From assembly GCA_028023455.1 (NCBI GenBank), contig JAQFVV010006738.1, positions 143,501 through 207,500 of the forward strand: a stretch of 64,000 nucleotides of DNA, written 5' to 3'. The notes beneath the pieces are model-generated. The model had not been told where the DNA came from. It made no database searches and saw nothing but the letters and a program-made list of their open reading frames with translations. The stretch comes from Epiperipatus broadwayi (lineage: Eukaryota > Onychophora > Udeonychophora > Euonychophora > Peripatidae). The translations under genes were made by a program, and so were the position numbers. Below, one piece after another: positions 50,153 through 60,872 of the stretch (its first letter is position 1; each line of letters opens with the position of its first letter).

Positions 50153-52919
50153 ATGACTTTTTATTTAGGTACTTACAACTGCAGATCACTTTCAAGTGAA
50201 GGAAGATTGCAAGAATTAGAAGAAAAACCCTCTTATATTAAATGGGACATTATTGGATGTTGTGAAGTTAGAAGAAAAGGTGAAGAGACAATTGATTTAA
50301 AAAGTGGACATATACTCTATTATAAAGGCACAAATATTGGAAATACAAGTGGAGTAGGATTCATTATAAATAAAAAGTGGAAGAACAATATTGTGGAGAT
50401 TGATGGTGTATCAGAGTGGCAAGATTAGTTATACAACTTAATAGCAGATACCAAATGCAGATAATTCAGGTTTATGCCCCAACAAGTTCTCATAGTGATG
50501 AAGTAGTAGAAGATTTTTATATGGATGTACAAAAGGCTTTTGATCAGAGTAAACACCATTTTAAAATTGTTATGGGAGACTTTAATGCTAGAATTGGTAA
50601 AAAAATGAAAGATGAAAGTGCTGTGGGTAATTTTGGTTATGGTAATAGAAATGAGAGAGGACATAGACTTGTGGAGTTTGCAGAAAAAGAAAAACTTTAT
50701 ATTATGAATTCTTTTTTTTAAAAAAATGTTAAAAGGAAATGGACATGGAAGCATCCAAATGAAGGTACAGCAGAATTGGATTATATTTTGACTAACAGGA
50801 AATACATATTTCAAGATTGTAATGTTCTTAATAAATTTAACACAGGAAGTGATCATCGATTAGTAAGGTGTAAGATACATGTTAATGTAAAACTAGAGAG
50901 ACAAAAATTATTAAGAAAAACAATATTTACAGTTCATATTGCTAATCTTCAGAAACATTCTAATGAATTTAAATTAAAACTTACAAATTGGTTTCAAGTA
51001 TTAGTAGATTTTGAACATGATTCAGATTTGAATGAAATTAATATGAAAATAACTGATACACTTTTGAAAACTGCAACAAAGATAGCTGGTAGAAAAAAAC
51101 AGCAATTGACCAATAAAATTTCTACTGAGACTAGAGAATTTATGAAGAAAAGAAGGAATATGAAGATATACAAAAATGATGCATTAAAAAGAATTGAATA
51201 TCTCGAATTTTGTAAAATGGTGCGGAAAAGAGTTGAAAATGATATAAGAAAGTATAACTGTGAACTAGCAAAGAAAGCTGTAGAAGAAAATAAAAGTCTT
51301 AAGAATGTAAAACAACATTTTGGTATTGGTGGGAAATTTATATCTGCAATAAGAAAAAAAGATGGAATTATTACTAAAAAGAGAGTTGACATCATGAAAT
51401 TGGTAGAAGATTTACATCTTCCAAATTGCCCAGAATTTTAAATGAAGAAGTGAGACATGCAATTAAATGTATGAAGAAAGGAAAGACTCCAGGTAATGAT
51501 GGAATTATAATTGATATATTAAAAGAAGCAGGTGAAGAAATAGAAAATTTTTTAGCAAAGTTATATACCAAATGTCTAAATGATAAAGATGTCCCGGATG
51601 ATTGGAAGAATGCAGTAATAATATTATTATTTTAAAAAGGTGATAAAGAAGATATTAGAAATTACAGACCTATCAGCCTTTTATCAGTTTTATATAAAAA
51701 TTTTACCAAGATAATTACTACTTGTCTACAGAGAACATTAGATTTCCACCAACCAAGAGAACAAGCTGGATTTAAAATGAATTTTAGTACAGTAGATCAT
51801 ATTCAGGTATTGAGAGAAGTTATAGAAAGGACAACTGAATATGAGTTGTCATTATGTTTTGGATTTGTAGATTATGAAAAGGCATTTGATTCTATAAACA
51901 TTTCTTTGGTGATTAAAGCATTAGATCATCAAGGTATAGAACCAGGGTATTGTCATATTTTAAAGAATATTTATAAAAATGCAACAGCAATAATTAGATT
52001 ACATAATGACACTGGGAAAGTCAACATTGAGAAAGGTGTAAGACAAGGTGACTCCATATCTCCAAAACTTTTTACAGCAGTGCTGCAAGAAGTATTTTGT
52101 GCATTAAAATGGGAAACTAAAAAAGTGAAAGTAAATGGTGATTATTTAAGTCATTTAGATTTCGCGGTTGACGTTTTTGCAAATAATGCTTCAGATCTGC
52201 AGGAAATGTTGCAGGAATTATCAGATGAAAGTAGGAAAGTAGGACTAAAGATAAATGTTAAAAAGACTAAAGTAATGTTTAATCAATTTGCTCAAAATAT
52301 GAAAATAAAGATTGATTATGATGAATTAGAAGAAGTTAACAGTTACAAATACCTTGGTCAGATTATTAATACAGATGGAAACATAATGGATGAAATTAAT
52401 CATAGAATTAAACTTGGTTGGAGTGCTTTTGGTAGAAATAACTTGATACTAAAAGGAAATATGCCTATGTGTTTGAAAAGGAAGGTTTTTAACAAATGTG
52501 TTTTACCAGTTCTTACTTATGGATCTGAGACTTGGACACTTAATAGAAGAGCAATTCAGAGACTTCAGACCACTCAAAGAAGTATGGAGAGATGTATGTT
52601 GGGAGTAACAAGAAGAGATCGTAAATGCAATGTATGGGTAAGAGAACAGACAGGTGTTACTGACCTCATTGAAAAAATTAAAAGATTGAAGTGGAGTTGG
52701 GCTGGACATATTGTTAGAAGTGATGATAATAGATGGACGATTGAAATTTTAAACTGGATTCCAAGAGATTGTAAAAGACCCGGAAAGAGACCACATGTGA
52801 GATGGATGGATGAAATAAAAAAGTGTGCAAGGGTGATGTGGAGAAGAGAAGCTAAATATCGGAGAAGATGGATTAAACTTGGAGAGACCTTCATCCTGCA
52901 GTGGATTGATAATGGTTGA
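50153..52919 (+). pseudogene. RTE endonuclease-reverse transcriptase, broken
   Basis: ATG at 50153 leads into the endonuclease: TYNCRSL, CCEVRRKGEE near 50265, VYAPT near 50475, GDFNARIG near 50580, LDYIL near 50778 and GSDHRLVRCK near 50850. All expected catalytic motifs are present. RT motifs: YRPISLLSVLYK near 51665, EQAGFK near 51760, FVDYEKAFDS near 51870 and GVRQGDSISPKLFTAVL near 52040. The catalytic FADD box has become FAVD: the first Asp of the pair is Val (52167-52169), which should abolish polymerisation. A long C-terminal region follows (YKYLGQIINTDG near 52350, WAGHIVR near 52700, RPHVRWMDEI near 52790), typical of RTE proteins. Two nonsense codons (50719, 51633) look like A-to-T changes in Lys codons. 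Confidence 0.9.
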
Positions 52920-52922
52920 TAA

Positions 52923-52923
<1 letters not shown>

Positions 52924-53006
<83 letters not shown>
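52924..53006. repeat. (AT)n microsatellite at RTE 3' end
   Basis: About 40 AT dinucleotides directly after the RTE tail. Confidence 0.97.
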
Positions 53007-53007
<1 letters not shown>

Positions 53008-53431
53008 CAGAATGAAATAGAGTTAGAGAGACAAACAAAAATAAATAAGATCAATAAAAGATAAAACCAACTAAAGAAATTGTATAAAATATAACTCAAT
53101 AAAAATTGCTTTTCAGTTTCGTCAATATTTGAGCAAGAGATCAGACTCCCAGAATAGATTGATATAAATTAATATTAATGTAATCTAATCGATGGAGAAT
53201 AATTTTTAGAGTTGTCAGGTTTAAATATATATATATAATATCATTATTATTAAAATAAGAGTAATAAATTATCGAAAAATTATCTCCAATTATATTGATA
53301 CTTATCGAAGGTATCTTAAAAGATACAAAAATATTGTAACAAGAATTGATATTTATTTTCTAAAAAAATTATTTGCTTGTATTTATTTATTTAATTTGCA
53401 TTTATTTGGTTGATTTATTAATTAACTAATT

Positions 53432-53823
53432 CAGGGGTCCCCAACCTTTTTGCACTTAAGAGCACATTCTATAATACTGGCCAGGTGGCAGGCACCATTT
53501 ATTTTTTCAATCAGGTGGCAAGCACTATTTATTTTTTCAATGTAAATTTATAGTTGAATATTGTTAATAATACACATAATGTACAAAAAAATTTCAAAAA
53601 TAAAATTTTAACATATAATTAACGTTTATATTTTTATGCTGTAAAAGTATAGTATGCCCTACAATTTGATTACAATATAATACAATAATTTATAAGAAAT
53701 TTTAAAAATTAAATTTATTTGTATCAGATAAATAATTTTTTATCATGTTTGGATAGCAGCGGGCACATGTAAAATGGTCTGCGGGCGCCATGGTGCCCGC
53801 AGGCATAGGGTTGGGGACCCCTG
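53432..53823. mobile_element. hAT-type MITE, 392 bp, perfect 8 bp TSD
   Basis: Terminal inverted repeats CAGGGGTCCCCAACC (53432-53446) and GGTTGGGGACCCCTG (53809-53823) are perfect over 15 bp. They are flanked by identical 8 bp duplications AACTAATT (53424-53431 and 53824-53831), the length made by hAT transposases. Inside are two 30 bp direct repeats (53483-53512 and 53513-53542, AGGTGGCA-GCAC) and a GC-rich palindrome (GCGGGCGCCATGGTGCCCGC, 53781-53800). There is no coding capacity, so it needs a transposase from elsewhere. The CAGGGGTCCCCAA terminus is widely shared by hAT families of animals. Confidence 0.93.
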
Positions 53824-53883
53824 AACTAATTGATTACTATCATTTAAAAAAAAACTTTGTGCAAGCATCGCAAACAATTGCCT

Positions 53884-53982
53884 GACATTGGTTGAGATGT
53901 CAGCGACAGCCGCTTTACAAGCAGCTGTCTCGGGTTAGCGGGTCACTTCCTGGCTGATGCTATGACACATGAGAAAAAAAAA
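53884..53982 (+). mobile_element. Short tRNA-derived SINE, copy 3
   Basis: It carries GACATTGGTTGAGATGTCAG (A-box region), GTTAGCGGGTCACTTCC (B box missing one base relative to GGGTTCAC), and GATGCTATGACACATGAG plus an A run. It lies 60 bp after the hAT MITE. TSDs are not clear. Confidence 0.75.
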
Positions 53983-54221
53983 TCTCCAAAAATAATTTTT
54001 TGATAACTTAAATTTTAGTCAATTTATTTATTGAGCTGGATTTTTTGAAGAAACCTATTCATTTGGTTCAAATATTATCAACTTATATAGATACATTTTT
54101 TCTATTATTTCTTTTATAAATATGATTACTATAAAATCCTACACTTTTCCAACAATCACTTATTTTAAGGAAACAATTTTCATTTAATGCAGTGTACAAT
54201 TCCAATAATAATAATAATAAT

Positions 54222-55012
54222 GTGAAAGCTAAACACCTTCAAACAGATACGCTTTAAACATGCTTATGTGACAGCCAATCAGATGGAATAATGACATCAC
54301 ATGGGACTCTAAATTCTAAAACACAAGCCAGAACTATTAGAAAAAGATGGGACCCATCTTAATCTATGCCTCAATTATATTTAAATAAGCCAGACTCAAG
54401 CATTTTGAACTAAGAGTGTGAAGCTTAAATACCTTCACATTTAATCCACTAAATAATATATATATAAATTAACAATGTGAAATCATCTGATTTACAACGA
54501 AGCAATATTTTTAAATCTAATGAAATGATATTAATAAATGTAAATATATTAAATTTAAGTGTAATCAGATAATATAATAACGTGAAAGCTAAACACCTTC
54601 AAACAGATACGCTTTAAACATGCTTACGTGACAGCCAATCAGATGGAATAATGACATTATTAATATCATTTCATTAGATTTAAATATATTGCTTTGTTGT
54701 AAATCGGATGATTCGCGTTGTTAATTTATATATATATAATATTTAGTGGATTAAATGTGAAGGTATTTAAGCTTCACACTCTTAGTTCAAAATGCTTGAG
54801 TCTGGCTTATTTAAATATAATTGAGACATAGATTAAGATGGGTCCCATCTTTTTCTAATAGTTCTGGCTTTTGTTTTAGAATTTAGAGTCCCATGTGATG
54901 TCATTATTCCATCTGATTGGCTGTCACATAAGCATGTTTAAAGCGTATCTGTTTGAAGGTGTTTAGTTTTCACGTTATTATATTATCTGTTTACGCTTAA
55001 ATTTAATATATT
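54222..55012. mobile_element. Nested foldback element
   Basis: Arms 54222-54537 and 54657-54973 are inverted copies of ~316 bp. The 119 bp centre (54538-54656) is not a simple loop. It is another copy of the element end, in the same orientation as the left arm. It includes ~46 terminal bases (AAATTTAAGTGTAATCAGAT and on) that the left arm lacks but the right side has, inverted, at about 54974-55012. The end module contains CCAATCAG and ATGACATCA-like words. No ORF. The right end lies about 40-50 bp, mostly AAT/AAC repeats, before the Penelope-like element at 55066. Confidence 0.8.
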
Positions 55013-55063
55013 TAATAATAATAATAACAACAACAACAATAGTAATAATAATAATAATATTAG

Positions 55064-55254
55064 AAATACTTAATTGTAAATTATTAGAGAAAAAATATAT
55101 AGTTAATAATAAATTTGGCTGAACGTTTTCGAGGAACCGTGCCTCATACTCATAGCCTTTGTGAAAATGTACTTAATATATGTAAATGAGAATATTCAAA
55201 TGAGTTACTGTTACGTAGCCCATTTTTTCGAGATGTCAAAGCACGTGTCTCTTT
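55064..55254 (-). repeat. 5' inverted arm of the Penelope-like element
   Basis: It is the reverse complement of 57467-57656. It includes the antisense of the final ~14 codons of the ORF and of the 3'UTR. Confidence 0.93.
55117..55157 (-). ncRNA. Hammerhead-like fold, 5' arm copy
   Basis: Inverted counterpart of 57563-57603, differing by one base in the hairpin loop. See that entry for the structure. Confidence 0.3.
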
Positions 55255-57509
55255 GCGGAATTTCGATGATTAAATACGAGCAACGACTTTCTTTCTTCTC
55301 TAAATGCAAGGATTATAATGTCATACCCAACTCCTGTTTGGTGAAAATTAATAGAACAATTTATAATCACGTTAAAATTAAGAATGATTTGCAGAAACAA
55401 CTTTTGGCACATATAACTCGCGGATGCAGTGATGTTTTTAAAAAGCAAACAATTAGATGGAACAAAATGACGGCGAACTATGTAATCCCTCAGTGGATGC
55501 AAGATAAGTTGCGTAAGACTGAGAGATTTTTAATAGTAAAATTTGAAAATAAAATACATTTCTTATCTATTAAACAAAATAAAAACCACCGTGGCATTAA
55601 TATAGACGCGTTCGTTAATAAAACTTCAACTACACCGCCATACGAAATCAAGAAAATTTTATCTCTCGGACCTAAATATGTAGGAGGAAGTTGGACATCC
55701 CCTAAGCGTGAATTAATAGCAGACATCGAAGCATCTCTCATTAACAACACACAAAGAGACGCTATCATCACAGACATAGCTAAACTACTAAATAACAATT
55801 TCATTGATAAGGAAGACAAAGCATGGAATAAAAGTGTGTTAAATACTAAACAATATTTCAAAACACACAACATCATTTGTCTTAAAGAAGACAAAGGCAA
55901 TCGCTTTGTTTTATTAAATAATACCGATTACAAAGATAAATTGCATGACCAAATTAAAATATTAAAGTTGGTACATGATAACACTTTTAACATCAAACTC
56001 GACTGAGATAAATTTATTAATGGTGTGCTTCGGACTTTCAAGGACAAAGGGATCACTAAATCCGAGTATTACAGGATTTATCCTTCTGCCACCAGACCTC
56101 CCCGAATGTTTGCCAATTCAAAACAACATAAACCAGGTGAACCGCTTAGATTGATGATGGATTTCGCTGGCGTGCATTATTTCGATACAGCTAAATTGGT
56201 TAATCAATTGATTATAGATTACCTTAATTTTGGCTTATACACAATAAATTCATCTTTTCAATTCATCTCCAGAATTAAAAACACTCAAATCTCTCATAGT
56301 TCCGTTATGGCCATGATGGATGTTAAGGAATTATATGGATCAATCAATAGAAAAGCATCCATCCAAATTATACACGAAGAGTTGTTGCGAATATCTTGTC
56401 CTAACGAGAGAATTAAATTTATTATGGCTTTCCTGACATGGCTTGACTCCCATATTTTCACTCTTTTCGAAGATAAATGGTACACAATGCAAGATGGTTG
56501 GCCCATGGGCCTCCCTATCAGTGGCGTGTTATCCAGTATATACTTAAATAAATATGAGCAATCCATCATTCCAAAATATTTCAACAATAACCCAGACTTC
56601 ATATATACACGATATGTAGATGACATTTTCGTTATAGCATCTAAAAATAATATTTTAAATATACAATGCGAATTACAAAGCACAACTAAATTATCTTTTT
56701 CTATTACATATGAAAACAGTAATGAACTCAAATATCTTGACCTTTCCGTATCAAGAGACCGCCTTTCAATAGATTACAAAATGATTGTTAAACCATTCGA
56801 AATCCGAAGCTGCATCCATCCTAATTCTAAATCACCTGCATCGCACAAATTCGCAGGTCTCAAAGCATTTATGTTTAGAAACTATCACTTGTGTAAATAT
56901 GAAGCACATAGGAAGGAAAATATTAACAATTATATTAAAGACCTATTAGCAGCAGGATTCAAATACAAAACCATTAGGAGAAAAGTCATGAAATTCAACG
57001 GCACAATAGATGATAAATTGCCTCGCACCAATCTACCTAGAATAACGGTCCCCTACATCCCTAAAATATCCAGCAAACTAACGAAAACCTTGAGCAACAA
57101 ATTCAGCATAATATTCAGAACTCCACCCAACACTAATAGGTTGATCAATAACTCCAAAGACTACATTGATCCATCGCTCACCCCACATGTGGTGTACTCC
57201 ATTTCCTGCCCCCAAGCCGGATGCCACGCCACATACTATGGTGAAACGAAAGCCACAATTAACACCAGATTGGCTCAACATCGGTACACCTTCAACAGAG
57301 CCCAAACGAACAGCAGTACATCTTCTGCATTTTTTGAACATACTAAACAATCAGGGCACAATTTCATTCCCGCTAACCCCGTTATTTTATGCTCAGAACC
57401 AAACGACTACAGGAGAAAAATAAAGGAGGCATTCTACATTAACAGAGACATCCATGCAATCAACAGAAGAGACACGTGCTTCGACATCTCGAAAAAATGG
57501 GCTACGTAA
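55161..57509 (+). pseudogene. Penelope-like protein: reverse transcriptase with C-terminal GIY-YIG endonuclease, one in-frame TGA
   Basis: One frame of 783 codons is interrupted only by TGA at 56004-56006, after codon 281. Two Met codons could start it (55161 or 55233), both inside the inverted arm. N-terminal ~230 residues: unknown function, Lys-rich. RT: LKEDKGNRFVLL (near residue 241), NSKQHKPGEPLRLMMD (near 320), DVKELYGSI (near 386), GWPMGLPISGVLSS (near 447) and an intact YVDD at 56613-56624 (residue ~485). GIY-YIG nuclease: VVYSISCPQAGC, YYGETKATINTRLAQH (residues ~690-712) and FFEHTKQSGHNF, with a pair of cysteines at the front as in other animal PLEs. The motifs depart clearly from the classical type at 33.5 kb, so it is a separate lineage. 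The nuclease nicks the target and RT copies RNA at the nick. The single stop suggests recent death or readthrough. Confidence 0.88.
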
Positions 57510-57656
57510 CAGTAACTCATTTGAATATTCTCATTTACATATATTAAGTACATTTTCACAAAGGCTATGAGTATGAGGCATGGTTCCTCGAAAACGTTCA
57601 GCCAAATTTATTATTAACTATATATTTTTTCTCTAATAATTTACAATTAAGTATTT
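57467..57656 (+). repeat. 3' arm of the Penelope-like element
   Basis: Partner of 55064-55254. It covers the last codons of the ORF, the stop and the 3'UTR. Confidence 0.93.
57563..57603 (+). ncRNA. Hammerhead-ribozyme-like fold in PLE terminal arm
   Basis: It can be drawn as a minimal type I hammerhead. GGCT (57563) pairs with the final AGCC as stem I. GAGG and CCTC form stem II around a CATGGTT loop. GAAA follows directly. Then comes a self-complementary ACGT (stem III, perhaps formed by dimers) and TTC as the cleavage triplet. The core expected to read CTGATGA is ATGAGTATGA here, so it is altered or shifted. PLE terminal repeats are known to carry such ribozymes. Both arms keep the same sequence. 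Activity is doubtful. Confidence 0.35.
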
Positions 57657-57706
57657 TTATTATTACAAATAAGGAGAAATTAAAACTACATTTAATAATA
57701 TTAGAA

Positions 57707-58240
57707 GTAATAGTAGTAGTAGTAATAATAATATCTAATGTATAATTACTTGTTGTCGGAATCGTAGTCTTTACTAAAAGAAAAAAAAGAAAAAAAAATT
57801 AAATAATTAATATAATTATATACATATATTCATAAACACTAAAAAAATATTTTTTTATATAATCATTATTTCTACATTTATTTAATACTAAATATTTTAT
57901 AGAAATTATAAAGTTACCAAAAAATATTTTTAAAAATACTTAAATCATATTTTAAAAGGTTGTTTTTGTTTTTTTTTTAAAAAGGCAGCTGGTTTAAAAG
58001 ATGGAAATCATTTATTCTTTTCATAGATTTTAATGCAAAGATAATACAAAAAGGAAAAAATACATATCAAAAACTAATTGCAAATAGTAAAGATAGCTTT
58101 ATGAAAAAATAATAGATTTACATATGCACTAAGTCACAGTTTCCAAGAAGAAGTGTGTTAGTCTTTGAAAAGTTATTTAATTATAAATGATGAATAAAAG
58201 TATAATTACTTTTTCATTATAAGAAATTATTTAAACAAAC
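57707..58240. other. AT-rich non-coding DNA
   Basis: Nothing recognisable beyond AGTAGT and ATA runs. Confidence 0.5.
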
Positions 58241-58733
<493 letters not shown>

Positions 58734-58860
58734 GATTTGATTTACTTCGTCATACTTTTTTTTTAAAAAAAGGATTAAACTGTATTGAATATATGTTTGA
58801 CAAGGTAAACATTTATTTACACAGTATAATATGGAGATTTAATTATTTACATAGAATAAT

Positions 58861-59087
58861 ATGGAGATTTAATATGATACATTGTATTTTTTGTCCCCAT
58901 AGCATTTCCAAAATTGTCCAACTTCTGAAGACCTAAAGCATTAGTCCATGAGATAATTAACTATTAAAAGTAAATCTATGTTACAATTAAGAATTATTCG
59001 TAAAGTCTTGAGTTCAAATATGAATAGTGTTTTAAGAGTACAATTTATGAGAAATCCAATTTACAATATTAATATGGAGATTCAAAA
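58861..59087. repeat. ~210 bp repeat unit, copy 1
   Basis: Key blocks GATACATTGTATTTTTTG, TTAGTCCATGAGAT, AATTATTCGTAAAGTCT and AAGAGTACAAT recur in order at 60873-61078 and 61081-61250. Copy 1 is separated from the others by the inverted-repeat element at 59088-60872. Confidence 0.75.
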
Positions 59088-59428
59088 TATGGTAATAGTA
59101 TGAAAACTGGACCCTACCATCTGATGGCACTCTTTTTCACAAAACACACATCAATATACTATTTTAGTGTCCTTAACTTATGGCTGACAGTACAAAAGAT
59201 GTTTTTGAGCCTAATACGCCACCTGAGGGCAATGTATTCTATGCTTATGAAACAAAATACTATGTCCATTGCATTGTGACAGTACTCATTAAATGAGTAT
59301 TCCTGAACTCTTGCTATGGTCTGATTTGATGGTAGCCATATTTGAAAGAGACAAAACTCTGCAAAAATTCATTGTCAGAAATTTTTTAGAAAACATAGTG
59401 GAAATAGTATTCCATATTAAGAATTGTC

Positions 59429-59640
59429 ATGTCATCACACACACTTCCCTATGCTTTTGAACTGCATACAACTTGAAAATGTTCTTTTCAGCAGAGTTTT
59501 TTCTGATTTCACATACAAATGCCCGTTTACGCGCTCCATGTGAGAACTTTCAAATGTCATCTGCAAGTTGTTCAAATTGGTCAAAGCTGAGTGAATTGCC
59601 AGATGGCCACACAAGTGGATGCACAATATTGTGTTTCCTC
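59429..59640 (-). pseudogene. Unidentified protein fragment inside the inverted-repeat element
   Basis: A minus-strand frame reads HPLVWPSGNSLSFDQFEQL and ADDI, a TGA, then KFSHGARKRAFVCEIRKNS and EKNIFKLYAVQKHREVCV, ending at TGA. About 70 codons have protein-like composition (balanced charge, Trp, His, Cys), unlike the AT-driven frames nearby, and are broken by a single stop. I do not recognise the family. It could be part of a transposase or another element protein. Confidence 0.35.
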
Positions 59641-60239
59641 AGAAAGAGAAATTACTGCAAGCATACCTATGTACATTTGCATAAGAGAAGTTGTTGGTTC
59701 AAAGGCTCCAAAATTCCATTACTTACAGCTTTGAGGCTTCCCTGTTATTTTATTTGCATGTTACTTTTGGCTGCTGTTTTTTATGCCCCCATAAATGGTG
59801 GTGTTTTTTTTACTTGTTTTGCTTCAAAACTTGTCCAAAGTTTCGTTTCTTTTTGATTCAATAAATTATTTTATGGGAAAATTTGTTGTTGTTTTTGTTG
59901 TTCACATGATTATAAAGTAGGTAGGTAATATTTGATGTTTTATTAACAGTTAAAGTAGGTAATATTTTATTATACCAAAAAAAAAAGAAGTGTTTAAGAG
60001 TTTATTCAAAAGGTCCTACCAAAAATAATAATAATAAAGAACTGTGTGGTAACAAAATAAAATGTTCAAAAAGAAAATCCAAAAAGAAGTCGACAATTAA
60101 AAATCAAACTAAACCTTCCCTACCTCCCTGGCTTAAAAAAGTGTTCTTTAAAAACGAACTGTTTATGTCTTTTTTTTTTTTAAATTAAAGGCCCAAAAAA
60201 TTAAGGAAGAACTTTTTGCTATCATATAAAGCTTTCTGT

Positions 60240-60790
60240 AGTGTAAAGATTTGAAACAAAAAAAAAGATGACAATTCAAAATCAAAACAACCTCTCTCTC
60301 CTCCACCCTGTAAAAAAACCAAGTGTTGGTTTGTCTTTCAGCAAATCAAAACATCAACCAAAAAAAGATAAGTTAAAAGCAAACAACCAACCTCCCCCCC
60401 TCCATCAACTAAAAGCAACAAAGTGTTTGTTACTGTATTTTTGTATAAACAAACTGACAGAGCATTAATCGATAATTTAAAAGCAAACCAACACCCCTAC
60501 ACCATCTAAAAACAAAGTGTTTGTTTCTTTAAAAAAAAATAAACCAAGAAATAAAACCATGTAAAAAAAAAATTTGGTTTACTGTAATATTATGTAAAGA
60601 CACCTACGGACAGTTAGTCGATAATTTACAAACAAACCAACTCCCCTAGATGATCTAAAAACAAAGTATTTGTTTATTAAAAACAAAAAAAAACCTGGGT
60701 GGAATTAAAAAAAAAACTTTGGTGGTTTACCATCGCTGATGAAAAAATAATAAAAACAGGTTGAAAAAAAAAATTTACCATAATATTTTG
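60240..60790. repeat. Diverged minisatellite inside the element
   Basis: Several 90-130 bp units share AGCAAACCAAC-CCCCTA, ATCTAAAAACAAAGT-TTTGTTT and ACAG...ATCGATAATTTA. Divergence is high. Confidence 0.55.
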
Positions 60791-60872
60791 TAAACAAACA
60801 GATGACCCATGAATTGGGTGAAAAAGAGCACCATCAGATGGTAGGGTTCAGTATTCATACTATTACCAATGA

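Larger units (their letters stand above)
50030..53006 (+). mobile_element. Near full-length RTE-type LINE, inactive
   Basis: A single-ORF retrotransposon with a GC-richer 5' leader (about 50030-50150: GGAGGCTGTAAAGTCACC onward), endonuclease, RT and a C-terminal domain. It ends in TTGATAATG repeated twice, then a TA array (52924-53006). RTE elements typically end in short tandem repeats rather than poly(A). Frame breaks: one frameshift near 50414, a TAA at 50719, a frameshift near 51425 and a TAA at 51633. The RT active site is also mutated. The 5' boundary and TSD were not resolved. Confidence 0.88.
55066..57693 (+). mobile_element. Penelope-like retroelement (RT + GIY-YIG), nearly intact, with inverted terminal arms
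   Basis: It is flanked by identical 13 bp direct repeats AATAATATTAGAA (55053-55065 and 57694-57706). Its 5' ~190 bp (55064-55254) is an inverted copy of its 3' part (57467-57656), with only a few mismatches. After the right arm comes a 37 bp non-repeated extension (57657-57693), similar in position to the short extension described for Penelope elements. One ORF fills the space and even runs into both arms. Target preference appears to be AAT-rich DNA. Confidence 0.88.
59088..60872. mobile_element. 1.8 kb element with ~55 bp terminal inverted repeats
   Basis: The sequence GGTAATAGTATGAAAACTGG...CCCTACCATCTGATGGCACTCTTTTTCAC at the left end recurs inverted at 60818-60868. It sits between copies of a 210 bp tandem repeat, as if it had inserted into that array. 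Inside are a minus-strand peptide fragment (59410-59640) and a block of diverged 90-130 bp tandem repeats rich in AAACAAA and CCTCC (about 60240-60790). The class is unknown. A DNA transposon is likely from the inverted ends. Confidence 0.65.

Noticed and set aside
52574-53099. Minus-strand ORFs of 154 and 116 codons over the RTE 3' end
   Set aside because: They are shadows of the RTE coding strand joined to an AT array.
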